Shown here piece after piece: positions 1 to 6,456 of a stretch of 18,898 nt of DNA. Made by a program: the position numbers and the translations under genes. The notes below the pieces were generated by a model. The model worked only from the letters and a program-made list of their open reading frames with translations. It ran no database searches and had not been told where the DNA came from. Every line of letters begins with the position of its first letter. The stretch's first letter is position 1. Origin of the DNA: a candidate division WWE3 bacterium RIFCSPLOWO2_01_FULL_39_13 (lineage in GTDB: Bacteria; Patescibacteriota; WWE3; 2-01-FULL-39-13); the NCBI GenBank assembly GCA_001772665.1, contig MEVH01000031.1:1-18898 (forward strand). The letters are read 5' to 3'.

Positions 1-2222
1 CAATAAGAATTTGTTATCTTTATAGATTCATGCATACCAGGGTTGTTTGATAATGCAATCATAGCGGGGTTATACAACACCCGTTCTGCTGCCAAATCTA
101 TGTATTGAGGGATGTCTTTTAGATCACGATTAAAGTTTATATTGCCAGCATACACACCGCCAGTAACAATAATCGGGACATCCAGATCTTTGCCGTTGCT
201 GGTAAATGTTATGGTGCCTGCAGCAAACAGTGCAGCATCAATTGTGGTAACACTTGGGTCTATAACTATATTGCCGTTAGAGATTATTATCAGAGTGATT
301 TTATCTGGGTTATTGGCAATAATATCGTTATCAATGTAAATTGTGGCACCGGACTTTTTTGCTGCAAAGACAAATGCGTTATATTGCTTGCCACCCGAGG
401 TTTCCTGTTTATATCCATTGGTGAGATCAATTGATATTGAAGGTTCGTCTGAAAAGGCTGGTTTGGTAAAGTCTATATTAGTTATAGTTGTACCAGTTTC
501 CTGCCAGTCGGGTGATTGAATCAATCCGAAAAATTTGCTGTTATACGGATTTTCTAAGTTTCTATTTAGTTCACTCGCCTGCCAGTCAAAATCTTGCATG
601 CACGCTTTACCGCCGGTTATAACTACAGAACCGCCAGACGACACTAATCCGCCAACATTATAGTTAGCGAGTTTATTATGCGGAGGATCATCGGCTTTGC
701 CGATAAGGGCAAAACGGTCAAGGACGTTGACAGATAGGTCAGAGTTAAAATGAACACCGCCGTTAAACGCCTGAAACCATTTATTAGTTTCAACCGTATA
801 CATAACTATATCGTCTTGTAAAGGATATACACTGCCTACAGAAGGACCAGAGACCGACTGTTCAGCTAAGAAAGACTTAGGAGGAAGGGTACATGCCTTG
901 TATAAGATATCAAAGTCTTGCTCTTTCATCTTTGGAGAAATGCTATGTGAAGAAGCATCTGAATAAGGAATCAGATAATTATCAAAATTATATTTCGTCT
1001 GGCCATCGCTATCTGTACTTTCTACAGTACCAATTATAGTATCACCACGATAAAGAGTCACCGACACTATCTCTTCAATAGAAGTCTTCCAGCTTTGTTT
1101 TTGGGTCAATACGAAAACTTGAGGATCATCAGGGCAGTCACCTATATCTTGAGCGAAATAGATATTGCCCCATACTCTGACTGCCTCAATCTCAAAAGTA
1201 ACTTCAGCGCAGTTGTCTGACTGATTCTCATTGCTTTCGTCTATAGTATTTCCCGTATCCGTACAAACTTTGTATGTATGATTTCCTGCTGTGGCAATTT
1301 GTAATTCAGTAAAAGTTATTGTCGTTGTTCCATTTTTAGAAAGAGTATTTATTGAAATATCTTTTCCAGAAATTGCAGTCGCAGAACCATCAAGGTAAAT
1401 TTGATTATTAAATTGAGTGTTATTAATATCCACCTTACCATCATTAACAACATTAGCAGTAACAGTATGGGCTCCGTTAAGCTCGGGATCAGAAGGATTA
1501 ACCGCAAGATCAGAAACGGTCAGGTTGGGTTTAGGCTGTGGTATTGGCTTTAAGACATGGGCTATCAATTCGCCACGTGTTGAGTCGTGATTGAAAGTAG
1601 TGGAACAAGTAAGACTTTTAGAGTTTGGAACTTCAGTCCAATCCGCTGAATCCCAGACGAATGAGTAGTCGCAAGTATATCCACATGCTGTTGGAGGCGT
1701 CAGAGTAGAAGTTACTGTTCCATCGGGAGCGGATGAGATATTATAAAACCAAAGCTTATTAGTATCGTCCCAAACCCATGAAAGGCTTCCAACAGAAGAT
1801 GTTACATTTCCGCCTCTACCACCCGCACCTTTGTCATAGCTGCAATCCGTCGGTTCCTCTGCAAGCCACCTCGTAACTCCATCTGGAAGCAAAACTATTC
1901 CGTTTAAAGGTTTCTCCTCGCCACCACTACACGAACAATCTCCGTGTGTACCCTCAGATACTGTTTCCTGTGCGTTTCCATCAGCATAGCAGTCTACCTC
2001 GTATTTATAGTTATTTCCCGGAAGTGCATGACAACCCCCTCCAGAAGGACAATTGTTTTCGATATACACTCCAGGACCATAAAAAACGTGAATAACATTA
2101 CAAAATGCTAATGCGGTTTTCTGAAATACTAAGTTAAAAAAAGTGAAGAAAATAAAGAAGAAAACCAACGAAATCAGAGACCTAAACAATAATGAGAGGC
2201 GCTGTGCAGGAAGTATTTTCAT
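1..2222 (-). CDS. Secreted CARDB-domain surface protein, C-terminus cut by window edge
   Basis: An open frame runs from ATG 2222 to the left edge (about 740 codons) without a stop. Two in-frame TAA codons lie just upstream, so this ATG is the first possible start. Residues 1-39 form a Sec-type signal: a basic start, a long Phe/Leu-rich hydrophobic core and an ALA cleavage motif before Phe40. Residues about 40-200 are Cys-rich. Residues about 230-345 fit a CARDB (cell-adhesion-related, bacterial) beta-sandwich, with phrases such as NLTVSDLAVNP and the closing region DESNENQSDNCAEV. The remainder is Thr/Asn/Gly-rich beta-type sequence (IIANNPDKITLIIISNGNI), resembling long extracellular proteins seen near pilus genes in candidate-phyla bacteria. 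It is probably an adhesin or an exported pilus-associated protein. The signal peptide and CARDB call are solid; the exact role is inferred. No Shine-Dalgarno sequence precedes the start. Confidence 0.85.
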   Translation of the reverse strand, partial: MKILPAQRLSLLFRSLISLVFFFIFFTFFNLVFQKTALAFCNVIHVFYGPGVYIENNCPSGGGCHALPGNNYKYEVDCYADGNAQETVSEGTHGDCSCSGGEEKPLNGIVLLPDGVTRWLAEEPTDCSYDKGAGGRGGNVTSSVGSLSWVWDDTNKLWFYNISSAPDGTVTSTLTPPTACGYTCDYSFVWDSADWTEVPNSKSLTCSTTFNHDSTRGELIAHVLKPIPQPKPNLTVSDLAVNPSDPELNGAHTVTANVVNDGKVDINNTQFNNQIYLDGSATAISGKDISINTLSKNGTTTITFTELQIATAGNHTYKVCTDTGNTIDESNENQSDNCAEVTFEIEAVRVWGNIYFAQDIGDCPDDPQVFVLTQKQSWKTSIEEIVSVTLYRGDTIIGTVESTDSDGQTKYNFDNYLIPYSDASSHSISPKMKEQDFDILYKACTLPPKSFLAEQSVSGPSVGSVYPLQDDIVMYTVETNKWFQAFNGGVHFNSDLSVNVLDRFALIGKADDPPHNKLANYNVGGLVSSGGSVVITGGKACMQDFDWQASELNRNLENPYNSKFFGLIQSPDWQETGTTITNIDFTKPAFSDEPSISIDLTNGYKQETSGGKQYNAFVFAAKKSGATIYIDNDIIANNPDKITLIIISNGNIVIDPSVTTIDAALFAAGTITFTSNGKDLDVPIIVTGGVYAGNINFNRDLKDIPQYIDLAAERVLYNPAMIALSNNPGMHESIKITNSY

Positions 2223-2233
2223 ATCTTTAGTTT

Positions 2234-2239
2234 ATTATA
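2234..2239 (-). promoter_or_regulatory. -10 box (TATAAT) for the CARDB protein gene
   Basis: A perfect TATAAT on the minus strand ends 12 nt before ATG 2222. The predicted transcription start would leave a leader of only about 5 nt, and no ribosome-binding site is present. No convincing -35 box is seen. Confidence 0.55.
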
Positions 2240-2335
2240 CTATGGATTATCAGAAAAATGGACACCACACAAAGGCCGTACCCGTCCATCAACACAAAAA
2301 ACCCGTGTTAAAAACTTGGCCTCTCACGAAAGTAT

Positions 2336-2353
2336 AAACGTATGAAACGTATG
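2336..2353. repeat. Tandem 9-bp direct repeat AAACGTATG x2
   Basis: Two perfect adjacent copies of AAACGTATG (2336-2344 and 2345-2353) lie in the roughly 250-bp gap between the divergently placed 5' end of the CARDB gene and the 3' end of the Tat-signal gene. It could be a protein binding site or chance; nothing else supports a function. Confidence 0.5.
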
Positions 2354-2373
2354 ATTGGAACTCATCAAGATAT

Positions 2374-2442
2374 TTCGATGACATCGAATTATGATCTAAT
2401 ACGGATTTAATCAACAAATTAAATCTGTAAATGCTAGATCAT
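2374..2442. repeat. Two palindromes in the intergenic gap, one nested
   Basis: TTCGAT/ATCGAA (2374-2379 and 2383-2388) forms a small hairpin. Next to it is a nested structure: the outer arms ATGATCTA (2391-2398) and TAGATCAT (2435-2442) enclose an 11-bp inner stem (2401-2411 with 2418-2428, loop CAACAA, including two G-T pairs). The arms are AT-rich with no clear T-tract, so this is not a classical terminator for the gene ending at 2474, although it could end that transcript. It may instead be a recombination or binding site. The rest of 2223-2473 shows no gene. Confidence 0.5.
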
Positions 2443-2473
2443 TACATGTTTATCAAACAAGTTCATTTGATTA

Positions 2474-3181
2474 TTATCCATCCGAGACTAATTGACGGTT
2501 GGCGATTGCCTGACACAAAGTTTCCTCAAGATTGTTTAATGCACTCAAATCAATTTCGTAAGGATCAAGAACTGCCGTTGTCGGCAAATTCTCATTTGAC
2601 CAGCTAGTCAGTTCGACTCTTACCATACGACCTTCTTTAGAACTGAAAATTTCAAAAAACATTCTAGCACCTGAACCAGAGTCCCGATAACCCGACGTCA
2701 TCAAATCTTCATCTTCAGAAAAACCACCATACCAACCACTAAGATAAACTGGATTGACTTCGCCACTATAATTAATTCTAAGATTTGAGGTATAAGCAAA
2801 CTTTTTGCTACCAGTCATATCAGATATGAAAGTAGGAGAATCATTACCAAAAACAGGCGTTAATGAAAAATTAACTTGTGACCCGTTAGTACCCGTAGCT
2901 GAAATAACCTTTCTTATCACTTGGCCTGTTGCCGAATCTATTTTTGTATCTACGAATAACTGACTTCTGCTTAACACCTCCTGTATAGCTGAAGCCCCCG
3001 ATGGTGTTTGTACACCGGTTGCCACTTGGATTGGTAAACTTCTAGTAGACCTATCAGCAAGAGCAGTTACTGCTAATAAAGTACTTCCTGTAATAAAGAA
3101 CCTTCTTGAAATTCTAGGATAACTGTTATGCCGTTGAGGTTGAACAAGCTTCTCTTCGGAAGAAACACCGTTCAAATTCAT
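2474..3181 (-). CDS. Twin-arginine-signal exported protein, unknown function
   Basis: This 235-residue protein is not recognised as a named family. The N-terminus is a twin-arginine-type leader: a polar 24-residue n-region, then SRRFFITG at 25-32, a moderately hydrophobic core (STLLAVTALA) and an ALA motif at 40-42. This fits export of a folded, possibly cofactor-bearing protein. The mature part (about 43-235) is Ser/Thr/Asn-rich with beta-strand character, and no metal-binding motif stands out. The start at 3181 is supported by a strong promoter positioned for a leaderless mRNA. It is divergent from rpsP and stands alone. The Tat call rests on the motif alone; no tat genes are in the window. 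A Sec lipoprotein is unlikely because there is no lipobox Cys. Confidence 0.75.
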   Translation of the reverse strand: MNLNGVSSEEKLVQPQRHNSYPRISRRFFITGSTLLAVTALADRSTRSLPIQVATGVQTPSGASAIQEVLSRSQLFVDTKIDSATGQVIRKVISATGTNGSQVNFSLTPVFGNDSPTFISDMTGSKKFAYTSNLRINYSGEVNPVYLSGWYGGFSEDEDLMTSGYRDSGSGARMFFEIFSSKEGRMVRVELTSWSNENLPTTAVLDPYEIDLSALNNLEETLCQAIANRQLVSDG

Positions 3182-3187
3182 TTACAC

Positions 3188-3215
3188 ATTATAGGACACG
3201 TGTAACTTTTGTCAA
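3188..3215 (-). promoter_or_regulatory. Sigma70-type promoter of the Tat-signal protein gene
   Basis: The -35 TTGACA (3210-3215), a 16-nt spacer and the -10 TATAAT (3188-3193) are all perfect consensus on the minus strand. Counting 7 nt from the -10 box puts the transcription start on the A of ATG 3181, giving a leaderless transcript. Confidence 0.8.
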
Positions 3216-3248
3216 ATTTTGTACGGGTCACAGATACATTTCGCATTA

Positions 3249-3277
3249 ATGACAAAAACCTAATTATTTCATATAAT
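3249..3277 (+). promoter_or_regulatory. Sigma70-type promoter of rpsP-khpA
   Basis: The -35 ATGACA (3249-3254, 5/6 match), a 17-nt spacer and the -10 TATAAT (3272-3277) are followed by 7 nt and then ATG 3285. Transcription should begin at or one base before the start codon, so the mRNA is predicted to be leaderless; no Shine-Dalgarno is present. It is back-to-back with the promoter of the gene starting at 3181. Confidence 0.8.
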
Positions 3278-3284
3278 ACCAGTC

Positions 3285-3755
3285 ATGCTTCGAATAAGAT
3301 TATCAAGAGTCGGTAGAAAAAACGCTCCGGCTTACAGAATTGTTGTAATAGATCGCAAATCAAAGCGCGACGGGAAAAACCAAGAAATAATCGGCAGTTA
3401 CAACCCCACTGAAAATCCTGACAAAGTAGAATGGAAAAAGGATAGATATGAATACTGGAAATCAAAAGGCGCCCAGCCAAGCCACGCCGTTTTAAAACTT
3501 ATAAGCGGAAAATATAAATATACTGTGTACAATCCCAAACAGGCTAAAAAAGATGAAGAAGCACAGAAAACCAAAGACTCACAGACTCAAGAAGCACCTC
3601 CTGAATCAGCAAAGATCGAACCATCCAAGTCAGACGAATCAAAAGCAACCACTGAACCAAAGGCTGAAAGCAAGCCAGAAGCCTTAGAAGCTACTAAAAA
3701 CGAGAGTGAGACTGCAGATAAAAAGACGTCAGAAACAAAAGAACCAGTCAAATAG
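3285..3755 (+). CDS. rpsP: 30S ribosomal protein S16 with long charged C-terminal tail
   Basis: S16 binds 16S rRNA and is needed for small-subunit assembly. Residues 1 to about 83 match the family closely: MLRIRLSRVGRKNAPAYRIV at the N-terminus, then VIDRKSKRDGK, the IGSYNP segment, and a SHAVLKLI-type region. Ordinary bacterial S16 is about 80-90 residues; this one has 156. The extra 70 or so residues are low-complexity Lys/Glu/Ser/Thr/Ala/Pro (repeated EA, KSDES and KPEA patterns), probably disordered. The start is fixed by homology and by the -10 box 7 nt upstream. khpA follows after 11 nt, so the two are probably co-transcribed. Confidence 0.97.
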   Translation: MLRIRLSRVGRKNAPAYRIVVIDRKSKRDGKNQEIIGSYNPTENPDKVEWKKDRYEYWKSKGAQPSHAVLKLISGKYKYTVYNPKQAKKDEEAQKTKDSQTQEAPPESAKIEPSKSDESKATTEPKAESKPEALEATKNESETADKKTSETKEPVK

Positions 3756-3766
3756 TTTATAAAAAC

Positions 3767-4039
3767 ATGCAGGATCTAATTAAATTTCTTGTTTCTACCA
3801 TTGTAAACCACGAATCAGACATCGAAATATCTGAAGAAAAAATAACATCTGAACAGGGAAGGGAAGCTGTTTTATATCAGATCAAAGTTCACCCCGACGA
3901 CATGGGAATACTAATCGGAAAAAGCGGCCACACAATACAAAGCGTAAGAACCATTGCTAAAATAAAGGCAATAAAAGAGGGGAAATATATTGATATAAGA
4001 GTTGTAGACAACAAGCAGACTTCAGAAGAAGAAAAATAA
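3767..4039 (+). CDS. khpA: KH-domain RNA-binding protein KhpA
   Basis: This 90-residue single type II KH-domain protein has the family's usual length (75-90). The GxxG loop that contacts RNA is GKSG at 51-54, in the context MGILIGKSGHTIQSVRTI. In other bacteria KhpA pairs with KhpB/Jag and acts on RNA linked to cell division and ribosome function. Its position right after rpsP is a conserved bacterial arrangement. No Shine-Dalgarno is visible; translation may be coupled to rpsP, whose stop is 11 nt upstream. The last 22 codons plus the stop (3971-4039) are repeated almost exactly at 5217-5285, downstream of the toxin unit. The copy in the gene has one extra terminal Lys codon (AAA) where the distal copy has TAA. 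Confidence 0.93.
   Translation: MQDLIKFLVSTIVNHESDIEISEEKITSEQGREAVLYQIKVHPDDMGILIGKSGHTIQSVRTIAKIKAIKEGKYIDIRVVDNKQTSEEEK
3971..4039. repeat. Direct repeat copy A: 3' end of khpA
   Basis: This 69-bp segment is part of the intact khpA gene (Ile69 to stop). It matches 5217-5285 at 67 of 69 positions. The differences are G3982 versus A5228 (a silent Gly codon change) and A4034 versus T5280 (Lys codon versus stop). The two copies bracket the toxin-antitoxin unit. Confidence 0.95.
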
Positions 4040-4065
4040 AAGATCTTAATTAAATCCTCGGTTTA

Positions 4066-4791
4066 TTATCCTAAAGCAAGTACAGAATCAAGATATTTTC
4101 TAGAACCAGATTTGAAATAATCTTCAATATCTTCGAGAAGTTCATCCTGCTCCTTTTTGTTCTTTTCAGAAAGAAGTGGTCGCAAAGTCATTAAAAGTTT
4201 TAGACTCTTGAATGATTCGCTCCAAAACATATCCTCTGTAAATCTCGCACCAAACTTTTTGCGAACCAAATTAAGTAACTTAGCTGGAGTAAATTTCGCT
4301 TTCTTAATTAAAAAATATAAATCAAATAAATCTTTTGGCTCGTTCCTATCAAAAAATGCAAATGTCTTATTGGCGGCGATGTCCTCAAGAGAATCTATTA
4401 AAACATCCATATACCATTTTCTAACGCCAAGTGTTTTCTTCTCGTGATTGTAGTAAACAAATTCTATTCTCAAATTCTCAGTCCCTTTCTCTAACAAAAA
4501 CTCCCATCGATCAAATACTTTTTTGTATTCAACTTTATCTATTCCATTTTTATTCTTAAAATCAATGATAAAAGAATTCACATCATCAAAAGAAAAAGGC
4601 TCGCCGGTAAAAAGATCTATATCAAGTGAGTTCCTGTGGTGTAAATAACGTATTGATAAAGCTGTTCCACCAGTCCAATAAAAACTATCTTTGAGAGTCG
4701 ATATAGCAAAAAAATCGATTGCTTTTTTCTGCAGAGGAGCCAATTTATACATTTCGTAAATAGTCAGCAAGCATTTCTCGTTTTCCAACAT
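4066..4791 (-). CDS. AbiEii/AbiGii-family nucleotidyltransferase toxin
   Basis: This 241-residue protein has the hallmarks of the AbiEii toxin family (type IV toxin-antitoxin and phage abortive infection; DNA polymerase beta-like fold). GGTA at 41-44 is the nucleotide-binding turn, followed by YLHHRNSLDIDLF with metal-binding Asp57 and Asp59. A second block has DIAANK (137-142), then DRNEPKDLFDLYFL with Arg149, Asp154 and Asp157. Characterised relatives transfer nucleotides to tRNA or other targets and stop growth until the partner antitoxin neutralises them; the target here is unknown. The start is ambiguous: ATG 4791 overlaps the upstream gene by 47 nt, while ATG 4752 overlaps its stop by only 8 nt (ATGTATAA) and still keeps all motifs. 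The gene is convergent with khpA, with 26 nt between stops. Confidence 0.88.
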   Translation of the reverse strand: MLENEKCLLTIYEMYKLAPLQKKAIDFFAISTLKDSFYWTGGTALSIRYLHHRNSLDIDLFTGEPFSFDDVNSFIIDFKNKNGIDKVEYKKVFDRWEFLLEKGTENLRIEFVYYNHEKKTLGVRKWYMDVLIDSLEDIAANKTFAFFDRNEPKDLFDLYFLIKKAKFTPAKLLNLVRKKFGARFTEDMFWSESFKSLKLLMTLRPLLSEKNKKEQDELLEDIEDYFKSGSRKYLDSVLALG

Positions 4792-4948
4792 CCAGCCTAT
4801 TTTTTATTTTCTTGAAAAATTTAACAAAGACCCTTTTATTTAAGCCTTTAAAATCACCGTAATTTACCTTGCGCACCAAAAACCACTCCCACTCCTTACC
4901 GGTTTTCGGCTTCCAGTTCTTTCTTATTTTATAGTCCCAAATCCACAT
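4745..4948 (-). CDS. Small putative antitoxin paired with the AbiEii-like toxin
   Basis: A short basic, Trp/Lys-rich protein (67 residues from ATG 4948; 69 if ATG 4954 is used). It reads WIWDYKIRKNW at the start, has VNYGDFKGLNKR in the middle and ends in a helical Arg-rich segment. Similar small proteins with an NYGD-x-KG stretch precede AbiEii-type toxins in related bacteria, so it is probably the cognate antitoxin; this is inference from context plus remembered family resemblance. The start at 4948 is preferred because an extended -10 box (TGCTAAAAT) places transcription initiation on that ATG. Its 3' end overlaps the toxin frame, which fits coupled translation of antitoxin and toxin. No helix-turn-helix is evident. 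Confidence 0.65.
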   Translation of the reverse strand: MWIWDYKIRKNWKPKTGKEWEWFLVRKVNYGDFKGLNKRVFVKFFKKIKNRLDVGKREMLADYLRNV

Positions 4949-4954
4949 AAACAT

Positions 4955-4963
4955 ATTTTAGCA
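4955..4963 (-). promoter_or_regulatory. Extended -10 promoter of the toxin-antitoxin pair
   Basis: On the minus strand TGC-TAAAAT forms an extended -10 element (TG motif plus 5/6 hexamer). Seven nucleotides downstream is the ATG at 4948, which predicts a leaderless antitoxin mRNA. No good -35 is seen, as expected for extended -10 promoters. Confidence 0.55.
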
Positions 4964-5008
4964 CAAACCATGCTACACCCTAGAAAACCTGAATGTGTTA
5001 GGATCACC

Positions 5009-5198
5009 GCGAAGTTCGCTCGCATTATCAACTACCGCGAGCTTACGCACGCGGTATGCTGTAGCATCGCTTCGTTCCTTGCATTCCCACCTTCGGTGGA
5101 AAAGTAGCGTCACTTCGTTCCTTGCATTCCCACCTTCGGTGGAAAAGTAATGCTCGCTTCGCGAGTTTTATGGCTCAAATCCCTCGACCTTACGGTCG
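5009..5198. repeat. Hairpin-rich (REP-like) block upstream of the toxin-antitoxin pair
   Basis: This non-coding stretch holds a chain of short, mostly GC-rich hairpins: GCGA/TCGC (5009-5019), TACCGCG/CGCGGTA (5033-5039 and 5050-5056), ATGC/GCAT (5056-5067), CCACC-TTC-GGTGG twice, CTCGC-TTC-GCGAG (5153-5165) and CGACC-TTAC-GGTCG (5185-5198). The block is more GC-rich than its surroundings. The 14-mer TTCGCTCGCATTAT occurs at both ends (5015-5028 and 5205-5218). No gene was found between 4964 and 5317. Possible roles are REP-type palindromic repeats, a transposase-recognised end, or an RNA structure; none can be chosen from sequence alone. Confidence 0.75.
5070..5149. repeat. Two identical 37-bp direct repeats, period 43
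   Basis: 5070-5106 and 5113-5149 are identical over 37 bp. Each contains CTTCGTTCCTTGCATT followed by the CCACC-TTC-GGTGG hairpin and AAAAGTA. Only 6 nt separate them. The short spacer and the presence of just two units argue against a CRISPR. Confidence 0.9.
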
Positions 5199-5216
5199 GA
5201 GTATTTCGCTCGCATT

Positions 5217-5285
5217 ATAAAAGAGGGAAAATATATTGATATAAGAGTTGTAGACAACAAGCAGACTTCAGAAGAAGAATAATAA
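5217..5285. repeat. Direct repeat copy B: displaced 3' end of khpA
   Basis: This is a 67/69 match to 3971-4039. Read on the plus strand it would encode the last 21 khpA residues (from Ile69) and stop one codon early, but it lacks a start and the upstream KH domain. It is therefore a gene-end remnant, lying between the hairpin block and the pilO 3' end. Its first two bases overlap the second copy of TTCGCTCGCATTAT. Confidence 0.93.
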
Positions 5286-5302
5286 TTCACACAATAATTA
5301 TA

Positions 5303-5323
5303 ATTATGGATTATGGATTATGG
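5303..5323. repeat. Three tandem ATTATGG heptamers over the pilO stop
   Basis: ATTATGG is repeated three times without interruption (5303-5323), spanning the TAA stop of pilO. Slippage here could only alter the final residues of the protein or the 3' flank. It may be a simple replication-slippage repeat. Confidence 0.7.
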
Positions 5324-6448
5324 AAGTGGCGGGATTATATCAAGACCAGGATTTACCGCCGGTACTTTAGGAGTATTTTCAGCCGTTGGTACTATTGTAG
5401 TATCTTCGAACGGGTTTATCTTCCCTACTTCAATATCTGATGGCTCAATGTAATAATAATCCATATTTGAAAGAGTTGTTATTATTCCTTCTCTGACAGG
5501 CTTGCTGATAAGGACTTTTACATCAAGTCCTGAAGCATCACTTTCTTCAAGAAAATATCCCATAATTGACATATTCAGGTGGAAAGCAGGAACTTCAACA
5601 CCCTCCTTCTTCGCAGAAGCAGTGTCAGTTGAATTTTGATCCTTCTTAACTAGACTAAACTCTATCGCAGCAACATTCATAAGCCGTCGGCTTTTTTCGA
5701 GCATCTCAAGGAATTTAGTCAGATCTTCATACGTACCTTCTATCCCCATCTTTACAGCTATTTTGCTCGCAGCAGTAGCTGTCTTTGGAATAGGATTTTG
5801 CAAGCCTATATCCTCTTCGAATGGATCTCCAACCCCTAGAGGGAAGGGAGCCATCGGATCAGGCTTTTCTAATTCAACAATATCTGAAGATGATGCATCA
5901 GCAACACTCTGCTCACTGTCTGACTCTTCCACTCCGATATACGATTGCTCGGTAACTGTGACATTGCTTTGCTCGGCCATATACAAAAGCTGATTAAGAT
6001 AATACGGAATTTCTACATCACTTACTGGAATGGCCTGTTTTGACAGTACCGAATATTCATCAAGTTTATCTCCAAGTTCAGAGATATTCCGCAGATAATT
6101 GACCTGTTCGTCTATTACCACACGCTCTGCTTTTTTATCTTTAAGCTGAGGAGGAAGTTCAAGATATCTATTGTACTGAGGTATAATGACAAACATTACC
6201 ACCATTAAAATTATTCCGAGTTCAATTATGATAACGAAAAAGGTTTTCAGATAACTCAAGAACATCGAAAACTCTTTTTTAGGTTTTTTAGGAATCTTTA
6301 TTTTTGCTGACATGTTTGCCTGTTGAGGCGGTGCTTGCACAGGATTGCCTGTTTGCGCAGACGGTTGAGAATTCACAGTATTATCCGGGTTTAAACTCTC
6401 TGGGGTCTCTGGACTTTTTCTATCTTCATCCGTATCTTTATTATCCAT
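5318..6448 (-). CDS. pilO: Type IV pilus assembly protein PilO-like
   Basis: This is the third gene of a pilM-pilN-pilO operon. It has 376 residues: a Pro/Gln/Asn-rich, Lys-ending cytoplasmic tail (1-60), one membrane segment at about 66-90 (FFVIIIELGIILMVVMFVII), then an extracytoplasmic part starting with a probable coiled coil (about 92-140). The centre has the phrase MGIEGTYEDLTKFLEMLEKS, typical of the PilO ferredoxin-like domain. It is clearly longer than usual PilO (about 200 residues) because of the N-terminal tail and a Pro/Glu-rich C-terminal extension. PilO dimerises with PilN to link the cytoplasmic PilM ring to the pilus machine. No clear Shine-Dalgarno is present; the start lies 8 nt after the pilN stop, so translation is likely coupled. 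Confidence 0.87.
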   Translation of the reverse strand: MDNKDTDEDRKSPETPESLNPDNTVNSQPSAQTGNPVQAPPQQANMSAKIKIPKKPKKEFSMFLSYLKTFFVIIIELGIILMVVMFVIIPQYNRYLELPPQLKDKKAERVVIDEQVNYLRNISELGDKLDEYSVLSKQAIPVSDVEIPYYLNQLLYMAEQSNVTVTEQSYIGVEESDSEQSVADASSSDIVELEKPDPMAPFPLGVGDPFEEDIGLQNPIPKTATAASKIAVKMGIEGTYEDLTKFLEMLEKSRRLMNVAAIEFSLVKKDQNSTDTASAKKEGVEVPAFHLNMSIMGYFLEESDASGLDVKVLISKPVREGIITTLSNMDYYYIEPSDIEVGKINPFEDTTIVPTAENTPKVPAVNPGLDIIPPLP

Positions 6449-6456
6449 AATAATAA

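Noticed and set aside
2143..2337. Plus-strand 64-codon ORF, Lys-rich
   Set aside because: It lies antisense to the signal peptide of the secreted CARDB protein and over its promoter, with no SD and no recognisable protein character.
3283..3480. Minus-strand ORF inside rpsP
   Set aside because: Shadow of the unmistakable S16 gene.
5070..5149. Possible CRISPR array (37-bp repeats)
   Set aside because: Only two repeats with a 6-nt gap, no proper spacers, and no cas genes nearby. It is better described as hairpin-type repeats.
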